Positions 53,403 to 64,000 of a stretch of 64,000 nucleotides of DNA are shown here, one piece after another. Under the pieces are notes generated by a model. That model worked only from the letters and a program-made list of their open reading frames with translations, did no database searches and was not told the DNA's origin. Every line of letters starts with the position of its first letter. Within the stretch, counting starts at the first letter, position 1. The position numbers and the translations under genes were made by a program. The stretch is from positions 11,310,774 to 11,374,773 of the forward strand of contig NW_022145609.1 of assembly GCF_000002235.5 (NCBI RefSeq). Direction: 5' to 3'. Source of the DNA: Strongylocentrotus purpuratus (taxonomy: Eukaryota > Echinodermata > Echinoidea > Camarodonta > Strongylocentrotidae).

Positions 53403-55846
53403 TATATTCAGTATAAGAAATAGCTAGGAAAACTCTTGCACAGGAACCATGCAGAATGTACTGCATAGAAGATATCTACCCTTTTTTGCACATCTATTAC
53501 ATTATAGACCTAAGCAGAATTACCAGAATTTGATGTCCTTTTCATTATTTTAATTCACTTGCATGCAGCTAGCTCAGCAGCTAGCCCTGCAAATTCAAAG
53601 CTCCATGAACGCATCGTTTTCACACGTACACAGATTCGAGTGTTGTACAATAACAATTCCGACCAGCTGATCGTGCGAACCACTATGCGTAGGTTAAAAT
53701 GAAAAACAAGGGAACAAAATTTTACTATAAATCTACTAAAGTAGCAAAATAATAAATACCCTAGTCAATAAGTAGAATATTGTTTTTGATAAATTCATAT
53801 TTTATTCGAAATTGAACTAGATATTATTTTATTTTTTTTAGTACATTTGAATACCGATTCCCCCACAATTTCATGGACGAAGCCATTTTAAACACCGCGC
53901 GGTTAAAACAATTAGGATTGGCCACGATCATCACTAGCTGCTGTATATGTAAGACCCTCATGCATATGCACATAATGATGAGCTCCGCAATTTAGCAAAG
54001 GCCAAGCCGCTGAAGCGGCTCGGTCCAGCGATCACTGCTGTAAAGCCACACTGCGTTAGTCTATTTTCAGACCCTGCTCGGCAGACAAGCAGCGCGCGAG
54101 GCCTTGTCCAAAGGCTAGCCCAATTAAGGATTATGTCGATATAGTAACGCATGCGCATTGTCTTTTTTTCATTGCGATAATATGCTAATAAGTGGAAAAG
54201 AGTCATGAATATTCAAAATTTTAATTTAAATATTTTGCGCGCTACGCGCAGTCCAAAATCCCCATTTCGCTGGTGCACTAAAAATTTGTCGTCTTCATAG
54301 GCTAATACATGAAAAGTGGAAGCAGTGTGCACTTTTGACCCTCCAAAATCTCCCCATGGCTAGACGGATGCAGAAGCGGAGTTGAACTAATATACTAAGT
54401 ATATATCTCTATGGTAGCGTATGAACATGAATAAACATGATTATATGACGTCATGATACGTCATCTGCATTGCTCAACTTGCGCTGTGCACTGCACTGCG
54501 GTTCAGTAGCTTTGTAGCAGTCCTATGTATTTACTGAAATATGTTTCCTTGTCTAGAAGTTTAGTCATTGTTCTTAATCCAGCATTGCACAAGCCTATAT
54601 ATCCAAAAGATAATATGGAACTGTCAATGACTTCATAATTTGAATTTATAGAATTATTGATAGATATGACTATTGATATGTAACCCGTGGCATAGTGGCA
54701 GGGGAAACCACTTTTAAATTATTATGCCAGGGTTCAGGTTAATAATTATCAAAGAATTGACTGGCTTTACTCACATAGACCACCACACATTCTCACGTCT
54801 TATTTTGAGGTAAGTAGACTTTTAAATAATGGTCGATAGGAAGTATAATTATATTTACTTAATAGATTGAGTTCTAAAAGGGAATAATTTGTGAGCATTA
54901 CTCATTCTATTATGCATAAGAACACCATTAGACATCAAAAGCATGGCTCTTCAATGCCTTCATATTCTAAATATGCTGTAACATCGTAAAATCTAACGTG
55001 TTCGTTAATATACATCTTTCTGTGCAAGTAATTTACCAGTTGGCCAATTTCTTATCATGATGATTCAACCTTGAACATTCATAGATGATCACTTTTCTGG
55101 TACATTTAAATGCAATCGCATGACCAGAACTCAACTTCATCTTTATACATGGTCAAAAATATATAATAACATTCATCATCATCAACAACAAATCAAACGG
55201 CAAAATCAATCTCATTTTAAATCTACTCACGGTACCGCTACTTAAATCAAGTGAGGGGGTGCGCGCGAGAGCTCTCTAAAAGTTCAACAACGAACTGGAT
55301 CCGATTCGAAGTGCGATCGTGGTTGTCGTCCTCTGGATGTCCAGTTGCAACTCCCTAGCTACGTCCAGATGATTAGGCAATCACCACGAACACCGTCACT
55401 GCAACTTGTTGAATCAATGAAGTTCTGTCATTGACTTATGAAGTTTCGTTCAGCATTCTGTGGCCGTCAACACCCCTTTATATCGACTAGCGAAGAACGA
55501 TGCTTTGTAGTTGTATTCTGATTTAGAGTCTTAGTGTTGCTCAGTAATCACAATGTTCCCATTCTGATTCCGCTTCGGAATCTGAGTTCTTAGTTCTGGG
55601 CTCTGTCACTATTCTCGGTATTGATTCTCAATCTGACTGATATAGTTCTTCTCAATTCTTCTAAAAGTCTGAGTTCTACATTTCGATTCTCAACCCGACT
55701 CTAACAATTATTCTTGTCAACTCTTCTCCGTCGATTATTCTTCGCCGATCATTCTTCTGAGGAGCTCTCCTCCTTACACGCACTTATACCACATTTACAA
55801 TACATGGACCAGTGTAGGACTTTCCTAAAATGTTATTGGACAACAG
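53403..55846. other. Spacer, no gene recognised
   Basis: No coding signal. Near 54230-54580 lies the right copy of a diverged inverted repeat whose left copy is at about 48405-48730. Near 55117-55150 (GACCAGAACTCAACTTCATC) is an end related to the TA element at 44799. The stretch 55400-55780 is rich in TTCTGA and TTCTC motifs without a clear period. Confidence 0.5.
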
Positions 55847-58800
55847 CAGTGGCGTACCTGGGGTACTCCGTCAGGGGGGGGGGGGGGCAAGCGACCGAAA
55901 CAAACAAAAAAGGCGATGCTAATTTTCACTTCTGGCGAGCGAGCGAGCAAAAAAAAATCTTTAAGTAACGTTTGGTATATAAACTGGTATTGTTGCAAGT
56001 TGGGGGTGGGAACATTCACTTGTTAGCGACGTTAATTTCATTTCTTTGCAAACGAGTGTAGCGAGCAAGAAAAAAATCACTTCTTTTTTAATAATTGCCA
56101 CTTAAACTTGGTTCAATTGTCCCATGCAGTGCGCGGGAACAATATTGTGTTTAGGGTGATTTTATACCCATTTTAGCTAGCGAGCGAAAATACATCTTTC
56201 TCTCAATGAATTGCTATATAAAATTTGTTTCATTGTTGCAGGTAGGGGGCGGGCACAATCATGTTTAAGGCAATGTCAATCCCATTTTGGCGGGCAGGCA
56301 ACCCCCTACATTTCTCTTTTTAATGATATTGTAGCAGGTTAGTGGTGGGCACATAATTCCACGAGCTAGCGAGCGTAGCGAGCGAAAAAAAAATCACTTC
56401 TCTTTTATAGGGAAAATATGGTACATAAAACTTGGGTTCATTGTTCCATGTAGGGACGTGATTATTAAAAGCGGTGTTATTTCTATTTTTGCGAGCGAGC
56501 GTAGCGAGCAAGCAAAAAAATCACTTCTCTTTTATAGGGAAAATATGGTATTTAAACTTGGGTTCATTGTTCCATGTCAGGGACGTGATTATTAAAAGCG
56601 GTTATTTCTATTTTGGCGAGCGAGCAAATTTTTGTAATGATAATTGGTTCATAAATTTCAGATTTTTTTGTGTTTTTTTGTTTTGTTTTGCAGGGCAGGG
56701 CTTACACAACCATGTCTAAGGTGATGTTAATTCCGTTTTGGCGAGCACGAGCACACCAAAACTTCTTTGAATAACGTTTGGTACATAATTATTAACTGGT
56801 TGTTGCAGGTTGGGGCGGACACGTTAGCGGTGGCAACTCCATTTTGGCGAGCGAGCATAGCGAGCAAGCAAAACAAAAAAATTCTCTTTTAATAGAAATT
56901 AATAAATAAACTTGTTTTTATTGGGGCAGGTCAGGATGGACGCAATCGCGTTTAACGCGATTCAATTCCTTTTTGGCGAGAGGGCGAAAAAACTCTTCCA
57001 TTTTTAATGATATTGTTGCAGGTCAAGGGTGGGCACAATTGTTTCCAAAGCAATGTCTATTCATTTTATTTGCGAGCGAGTGTAGCGAGCTAGAAAAATG
57101 AATTAGTCTCTTTTAGCAACATTTACATATACAGTGCGTCCCAGAAAAAAACGAAACCGAGAAGTATCGATGTTCTATCATAACTTAATCACAACTATAA
57201 TTAATGAATGATACATATTTGGAAAGCTTAGAGTCTCCTCTTTCATGTGATGCTACTCAGATGATGCATATTTCACGCATGAGTGATTAAAAGCAATTTG
57301 AAGGAAGGAAACCAACATATTGCTCCGATTGTCTCATTTTCGCTCGCGTGAACATTGCCAGCACAAACCACTGACCTCTACCTCCTACACGGATCATCGC
57401 ACATTCCCATTCACTATACGTTACGTACTAAAAGGCTGTATTGTCTGACCGTTCATGAATATTCATGTTTTTGCTAAACTCGGCAAAATGTTTGCTTTTA
57501 CTAAATGGAAAAATTACGGTGGGGGGTTGGATGAAATGGACAAAACGAAATAGGCAGAAGTGATCTATGATAATTCATGCTTTTTATGTTTCGTGTGCTC
57601 GACCTATAATCTTCAAATCGCTTGGTAAACTGAGTCCAAAGTTAGACTTGTTTCACATGTGTTTTATAGGCAATGACGAGCTTGCAACCTATTTTGAAAA
57701 ATTACGGTGGGTGAACTTTCAAAAGTCAATTAGACATGAGGGCTCCAATGAAAGAGCTAGTGATAACGTACGTCGGGGTGGATGTGCTTTTCGTTTAAAC
57801 AAAAAATGAATTTTTTAACGATTTTTAAAAAAAAACGTCCATAGGCTAACATGTTAGGCTGCTGAATCTGACCATGCTCTGACGATAGGGGGCGTTGTGA
57901 AATGAGACTAAACGGAGCCATATGAAAGACATTTGGCGGGCGGTATCTAGATTTCGAGAAAAAATTCACATTTCTAGAAAGTTGAGTTTCTGCCCTTTTA
58001 TATGACACCTCAATCAGGAAAAATGAGCGAGGAATGACAAAGTTCTGTTTGTTTAAAGTAGTGCTTGCATTTCCATAATTTTATTAAACGAATTCGTTTT
58101 CACTGGCTGCCTGCCGTATCAATAAACGAAATTAACAAAAGACTTAACTCCGTTTCATTGACAATCAGCCGTAGACGAGAGTCTTCATGCATGGCTGATT
58201 GTCAACGAAACGGAGTTAAGTCTTTTGTCAAATCTGCTTTTTGCTACGGCAAGCACCCAGTGAAAACGAATTCGTTTGTTAAAATTATGAACATGTAAGG
58301 GCTACTTTAAACAAACAGAACTTTGTTATTCCTCGCTCATTTTTCCTGATTGAGGTGTCATATGAAAGGGCAGAAACTCAACTTTCTAGAAATGTGAATT
58401 TTTCTTCGAAATTCAGATACCGCCCGCCAAATGTCTTTTTGGTTTCCTTCCTTCAAATTGCTTTTAATCACTCATGCGTGAAATATGCATCATCGGAGTA
58501 GCATCAACTGAAAGAGGAGACTCTAAGCTTTCCAAATATGTATCATTCATTCATTATGGTTGTGATTAAGTTATGATAAAACATCGATACTTCTCGGTTT
58601 CGCTTTTTCTGGGACGCACTGTATTGTGTGTTATTGTTGCCATGGTTGCAGGTCGGGGCAGGCACAATTGTATTCTAGGCAATACTAATCCTTTTCTTTT
58701 TTCAGGGGGACGAGCAAGTGAAAACATTTAATACAAAATAGGCTAGCAAGCAGTTCGCGCCAGCGAAGAGTTTCGAATTTGTTATATCACTTATATTTTC

Positions 58801-59333
58801 CTATTTTCATTTGTTTTAATTTTTCAGGGCCGTATGCGGAATATTTTTCTGGTGGGGGAGGGGGAAAGATGCGTTAAAAGTTTTCGAAGAATCTCAAAAG
58901 CAAAAGGAGTGAAGGGAGTTCGAGCGACCGAACTGGTCAAGAGGGTACTTTTGCATTTTCAAAAGTAGAATTGAAGGATTTGGTATAGGCCTACACTACA
59001 TTTTCAGGAAAAAAACTGTACGTTTTCAAAATATCTGGGGTCAACTGCCCCCCCCCCCCTGGTGCGTACGACCATGGTCTTTTTTTAAAAATTTCCCCAT
59101 TTTTATTCGTTTCCTTTTCTTTTCCCTTTTTCTTTCTTTTCTCTTCTTCTTCCTTTTTTCTTTCCTTTTTTTCCTTTTTTCTCTTTCTTTCCTTTTTTCT
59201 TCCCTTTTCCTTTTTTCTTTTCTTTCCTTTCCTTTCTTTTCTTTTCTTTCCTCTTTTTCTTTTTTCCCCCCTGGAGCCCGTCAGGGGGGGGGGGGGGGCA
59301 CTCTGCCCCCTGCCCCCCATAGGTACGCCAGTG
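55847..59333. mobile_element. hAT element with GCGAGCGAG repeats
   Basis: The left end CAGTGGCGTACCTGGG and right end ATAGGTACGCCAGTG are inverted with mismatches, flanked by GACAACAG (55839-55846) and GGCAACAG (59334-59341), an 8-bp duplication with one change. The interior consists of about ten degenerate repeats with GGCGAGCGAGCGTAGCGAG, an A-run, ATCACTTCTCTTTTA and a TTGTTGCAGGT-like block, plus a polypyrimidine tract at 59095-59270. No transposase. A mariner-like palindrome is nested at 57132. Confidence 0.8.
57132..58621. mobile_element. Mariner-like palindrome nested in the hAT element
   Basis: The ends CAGTGCGTCCCAGAAAAA and TTTTTCTGGGACGCACTG are flanked by TA (57130-57131 and 58622-58623). 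The arms pair over most of their length and turn near 58180 (for example GGAGTTAAGTCTTTTGT against its complement). The left arm has about 600 extra bases near 57315-57920 that the right arm lacks, so a later insertion or a deletion in the right arm is likely. No transposase. Confidence 0.85.
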
Positions 59334-59539
59334 GGCAACAGTTTGAGAAAGTGGGAAGGGTCATACAATATTAAATTCCCATTGGTCAACAGGTCCACTT
59401 CCTTTCATGTTCCCCCCGAACTTGAATTCAGGGAAATCCTACCAGTCCTACAGTATAGCCCGAAACATGACTCATAACTTTGATGGATTAGGCCATTTGA
59501 CCAGTCTGTATTCCTGGCCGAAACCAAAACAATAATAAA

Positions 59540-59703
59540 ATGGTCAAGGGTGTATTCCTCTTTTGTTATGTACATAACAAAAGAGGAATACAGCCATATA
59601 ATGATACTGAGAATCATGACGCCTACTACTTTGAAAACATTGAGAATGGCTGTGTAGAAAGACATATTGCCCCCAGGGGTAACATAAACTCACCCTTGAC
59701 CAT
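59540..59703. mobile_element. Small inverted-repeat element with internal palindrome
   Basis: Bounded by ATGGTCAAGGGTG and CACCCTTGACCAT. Just inside the left end lies a perfect palindrome of 40 bases centred on TTATGTACATAA (about 59551-59590). 164 bp and non-coding. The target duplication is not clear. Confidence 0.65.
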
Positions 59704-61190
59704 ACGAAATTTGAAAGGAAATGGACATGAGAAAAGCACCTAACTAGGAATAACAAGCACTACGTGCAAAACGAATGCGATTTTCTGACGAAGATAAGAA
59801 GAATATTTATGGGGCAGAATGTGAACGAAAACAAGGCAATGACGAAGGTCGTCATTGCAATAACATGCAGCCTTTTCACACACAGCTAAAATTCATCGTA
59901 TCTAGAGATGATTAGTATAAACGTTTTTAACTCAACACATTTTAAACATGTTTATAGAAAATTTTCCCTTTGTGAACATCGTTTATACGATGTTGGGATA
60001 GATAATAATTTTACCCCCCCCCCCCCCGACCCTGAAAATGATCTCCCCCTAAAAATTACCCAACTTATTATCGGGGTTGACTTCCCCTTTAATGAACAGG
60101 GGGTATTGTTCTTGGTTGTCCCGGGGGGGGGGGGGGGGGTCAATGTCCTATATAGGGGTTAAGTTTCAGAGATGGGGGTAATCGTCATCGGGGGTAATTT
60201 TCTGGGCGTAGTTTGAGTCGTCGAGGGTAATTGTCATTTGGGTAATTATCCTTGGGAGTAGTTTTCTGGGGTGTAATTGTCCTTATTATGATAGGCGAAT
60301 AAGGTGGGAGGCCGGGATTGAAGCCCCCCCCCCCCCCCCTCCCCCCGAAGAATGTTGCAATGATGTTTGGCCGTTCGTTCGAGCAACCGACAATTTCGGG
60401 TAACGATGTGGTCTATTGATTTGTAATTTAATGTAGGCCTACTAGTCATGAAGTTAAATTTTGTGACAAAATTAGATATGATTGATATTAAGAAATGCTT
60501 GAAGTTCGGTTCTCCGACAGTGATCCCAATGACAAAAAATAGGTCCGGCTTTTAAAAAAGTTGCCAGGGTTGGTATAGATTTGCAAAAAGTTTGTATTCA
60601 TGTTGTGTCGCCTTTTAATCCAGCGTCGTGGCTTTGTAGCGAAAAGAGTGCTTGTTTATAATACGATACAGGATGTTTCTTCGATTACACCCCTCCTTTT
60701 CCCCATTTTTCTTTTAGTCTCCCTCTTCAATTTTATATCCTTCTTTCTTAATACTTCTATGCTTTAGGCTATAATTATTTTTCAATTGTTTGTGTGTTAT
60801 CTAATTTTACCAACATGACCAACATGAATCATGACATTTTCGCTGCCATAAATTTCCCTCAGTTGACTGTGAATAAAATAAATATAGGGGTAGAAACTAA
60901 AATCCCAGTCTGTTGTTTCATGTGAAATAAACCTATATGAATGGCTATCGAAAGAGTAGTATAAATAATACATTAAGGGCATACGCCTATCAGGCCTTTC
61001 AAATTGCTAAGGTGATTCTTACGTTGTTAGTTTTGCGAAAGTTTTATGGCGAATAAAAGGTGAACATTTTTCATCTCTATCCATAACATAAATATCTCTC
61101 GGCAATAAAAAGAATGAATATTGAATAAATAAATAGATGAATGGATGAATTTAACATGTAGCATTATGTAGAAAATGTGGGGGGGGGGGT
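59704..61190. other. Spacer with poly(C)/poly(G) tracts
   Basis: C runs near 60015 and 60325 and a G run near 60123. A loose repeat of GGGGTAATTTTCTGGG and GTAATTGTC phrases lies at 60170-60290. No gene or complete element seen; the stretch 60450-61170 looks like ordinary AT-rich DNA. Confidence 0.5.
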
Positions 61191-61196
61191 GGGGGC

Positions 61197-61400
61197 AGTG
61201 GCGGATCCCGGGGGCCCGGCCCCCCCCCCCTTGAGAAAAAAATCATGTAAAATCACGTGATTTTTACCTTTTTAGGGGGTTGGGCCCCCCCCCCCCCCCG
61301 GCGCTCAAGGGGGGGGGGGGGTGCAAATTGAAATTTTGTTGAGGATCAAAAAAAAAAATGTGCTCACTACCCCCCCCCCCCCCCCCCCCCCCCCCCCCAT
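61197..61400. mobile_element. Probable hAT end fragment with long C runs
   Basis: CAGTGGCGGATCCCGGGG at 61197 is a hAT-type terminus. Several G and C runs follow, ending in 28 C near 61371-61398. A matching right end and 8-bp duplication are not found, so this is a fragment or an assembly-damaged copy. Confidence 0.45.
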
Positions 61401-62673
61401 GGAAGTGAATCGACGACTTCGTTTTTAAGATCATTTCGGAAAGTTTTATCTTTCAAGTTGAACTATTATTATTGAATGCATAAAATACTGCATAATTTAG
61501 AACAACTAGAAAACAAAAAACACAACAACTTGAAGTCTTGAACAAATAATCAAACAGGAAACCACATTTGCGTCACATAGGCCTACCCTAAAATTGTAAT
61601 GATGATGATTAAGACGATGTCGGCGATGATGATAATTCCTATGACGAAAATGCTATGCTTTTCCAACCAATATCCTAAAAATATACGCTAATTTATTTTT
61701 TAATCAAGATTTGAGAGATGTCGAGAATAATTTGCAGTTTAAAAAAAAAAAAAAAAAAATGAAGTGCCATTACTCTCTTTCCAAAGTGTTTACTTTAATA
61801 GTGGTAGTTTTTTTTGACAAAATGTTGTTATTGTGGATTTTTTTTTCTTCCCCTCTCCCGATTAGCGATAGAACACTGAAGATTTGACTGAACACATTAT
61901 TAAAACATCATAGACAAGTCGCAGGATTTTCCAAAGGCAGTAAAAAATTGTTTTTCCAGATCAGAAACTGATAAATAACAGTGCACTTGCATTAGGCCTA
62001 CAGAGGCAAGGGAAGAAATAAAGAAAGAAATATCAATTATCAAAATAACATGTAGATCGAATTCTACTGGGAAGCAATTTGATTTCAAGGCCTAACGTGT
62101 ACCCGAGATGTTTCCTTTTTCTATACTTTTGATGCGCGCCCACCATCGGGCGGAATTAGGGCGGGTCTAGGCGGAATTAGGCAAGGAAAATGCCTCACGC
62201 AGACGGCGCGCTACGGACAATCGCTTATGATTTCGGGCGTAAAAATGGCATAGCTAGATTTGCTAGAATTTCGGCAACAAATTGGTATACATTAGCGCCT
62301 GTATAATTCATTTTCAGAGAAGTTATCTGAGAAAAACTGCCCATCGGGCGGAAACCGGGCAGGGTACGGTACGTCCCTATATATAGCAGCTATAGCCTTT
62401 TGGCATCCCATACAACAGGACAACAATTAGCAAATTAACGACGTTGATTTATAAAACCTTGTCCTTGGACCTTCTTTTCTGTATTTGGTCGTGAAAGCTC
62501 AGGATCACTAAAGGGTTATCTTTCCTGAATACGGTGAGACTTTATCAATCTGTGTTTCTGACTTTTTTAAATGTCGTTTGATGAATCCGTCGCCTGTTGT
62601 CAGAGTCGATCGCTGACACAGCTGAAGCTGCTAGTTCAGAATCCAACTATTGAGCCGTAACTCCAGCGCGCTG
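61401..62673. other. Spacer, no gene recognised
   Basis: AT-rich, with a poly(A) run near 61741. The phrase CCATCGGGCGGAA occurs twice (about 62142 and 62342). No coding or RNA gene supported. Confidence 0.5.
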
Positions 62674-62711
62674 GTAGGGTATCGCCACGCTGCAGCGTGG
62701 CGATACCCTAC
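62674..62711. repeat. 38-bp perfect palindrome
   Basis: GTAGGGTATCGCCACGCTG is followed immediately by its exact reverse complement, centred on CTGCAG. No loop, so it can form a cruciform or mark a head-to-head junction. Confidence 0.95.
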
Positions 62712-64000
62712 TAAAACCCACACATGCATAGGTGCATTACTATCCTGGCTGTGTAGTAAAAGCTGTGGTTTTGACTCTCAACATTTTAAACACCACTGTA
62801 CAAAACTCAACTGATTTTACTCAAAATCGGTACTTTAGTGACAATTGATGAAACCTAAATAGCAGTAAAATACATTTTTTCAACACTACTGATGTTAAAA
62901 AGAGTAATTTAAAAATTCAAATTATAAGTCTAGTGTCAAATTTTTCGATCAGCCCAATTGGTCCTATTGTGTGCAGTCTATGCAATATTGTGTGGTGTGT
63001 ATATTTGTGTATAATACCTGCCTCACAGCAAGTATGCAGTGCTAAAGGTCAAAACGCATTAGCATTGACTCTCTATGCTTCGCTGGATGGAGTGACTAAA
63101 ACCATGGACCTAGTACTTTTAGGTCCATGCTGAAACATGCCAAAAATCAATTAAATCTTCATCAATTGTTCAAATAATGGTTATGATTTTAAAATGTTGA
63201 TGTTTCTTTTTCCTGTTCCATTTTATTTTTTCTTATCTCTTTTGGAATATTTTTCCTAAAAAGGAAAACATTATTTTTTAATTTTATAGTCCAAATATAA
63301 ATTATAATATAATTTTCTCACTGGTTCACGGCAAACCGGCCGCTGCTATTAAAACACTCCAGCAGAGCATATAAGTCAATGCAATGCTTACTACACGTAC
63401 CGACGGTGGGGTGCAGGCGTGCGTGAAGTTAACGACCATGATGATCATCATCATCATAATGTGAATTACTAACATAAATTTTATGAGGATCTGTGATAAC
63501 AGTCGCTAGCTATTAAACACACGCGCGCCCGCACATCGCACCCCACTGTCAATACCGTATGCAATTGATCATCGTGAACAGCTTCGCCAACGACTTTTGA
63601 TACTTAATAATGATACTTAATAGCAATTGATAAATTGTAAAAATGCATGGCAGGGAGCCGGGAGTAAATAGCTAAATTCAGGGAAATCAGTGCATGCGCC
63701 TATTAATATACTAAACTAATTGAAATAGGTAAAGAAATGAAGGAACAAGTCCAAAGTTCGTGCACAAGAGTTTACACTGCAGATGATATACTAAAAATTT
63801 GAACAAGAATTCTAAAATCCGATGAATATTTCCTGGAAATGATTGTATTTCTACAGAAATTGGAAAGATTTCCTTTTGCGACAGCCACCTAAATTGAAAA
63901 GAAATAATATGGGTACAGCTTAGAATGATATATCTAATAATATAAAAAATGATAAATTAGGGTTAGATGACTAGTGAATAGCGCCATCTAGGACACAGGA
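62712..64000. other. Spacer with short inverted repeats
   Basis: A 10-bp stem hairpin CATGGACCTA/TAGGTCCATG lies at about 63103-63130. A looser inverted pair at 63401-63425 and 63520-63551 contains GGTGGGGTGC and GCACCCCAC. No gene recognised. Confidence 0.5.

Noticed and set aside
55847..57110. Possible CRISPR-like array from spaced GCGAGCGAG repeats
   Set aside because: Repeats are degenerate, spacing is irregular, the genome is eukaryotic, and the stretch lies inside a hAT element with its own ends.
58991..59398. Lysine/glutamate-rich 135-codon frame on the minus strand
   Set aside because: Arises from a polypyrimidine tract within the hAT element.

Overview
This is a eukaryotic intron and intergenic landscape, not a prokaryotic one. 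Exons are short with GT-AG borders, non-LTR retrotransposons and tRNA-derived SINEs are frequent, and inverted-repeat DNA transposons, poly(G) runs and microsatellites are everywhere. The CUB and LDL-receptor class A (LDLa) module style, with the GTGNDPSD string in the CUB domain, and SINE tails of the type GCGCTATATAAG followed by (ATT)n, suggest a marine deuterostome. An echinoderm such as a sea urchin or sea star is most likely. This is an inference from style and was not tested by a search.

The backbone of positions 1-45554 is a tandem segmental duplication of a unit of about 4.32 kb, present five times. Each unit carries a 348-bp CUB-like exon and a 99-bp LDLa-like exon on the + strand. 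Both exons are phase 1 at both ends, so units can be gained or lost without breaking frame. The exons are at 18931/19987, 22433/23477, 26752/27801, 31819/38711 and 42512/44484. The introns hold a conserved polypurine tract and a 110-bp minisatellite. The units look like the repeating core of one long extracellular CUB-LDLa protein. Neither a signal-peptide exon nor a membrane exon is visible. Unit 5 has a 1-bp deletion in its CUB exon, and unit 4 has an extra LDLa copy without a splice acceptor. A 500-N assembly gap (45555-46054) ends the array.

Because the units are near-identical, each serves as an empty site for insertions in the others, so many transposons can be bounded exactly. Those bounded this way are: a TTAA-type element (1024-1794), a 9-bp-duplication foldback (3277-4232), a LINE interrupted by a second, inverted LINE (4270-11998 with 6117-9660), a third LINE with two SINEs in it (12468-17512), a Harbinger-like element (17874-18621), a SINE (20216-20435), a TAA-type foldback (28323-29545), a 4.2-kb element with inverted repeats of about 0.8 kb and a decayed nuclease-like gene (32359-36546), a composite hAT element (36894-38556), a mariner-like palindrome (43258-44184) and a small TA element (44799-45073).

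Positions 46055-64000 are a different landscape. In order they hold tRNA-like tandem repeats, low-complexity G/C runs, a 57-bp-arm hairpin, a CTAGATCTAG-rich stretch, a RecQ-like helicase fragment (52886-53402) inside a diverged inverted repeat, a hAT element (55847-59333) containing a nested mariner-like palindrome, and several short palindromes. No complete host gene is visible there.
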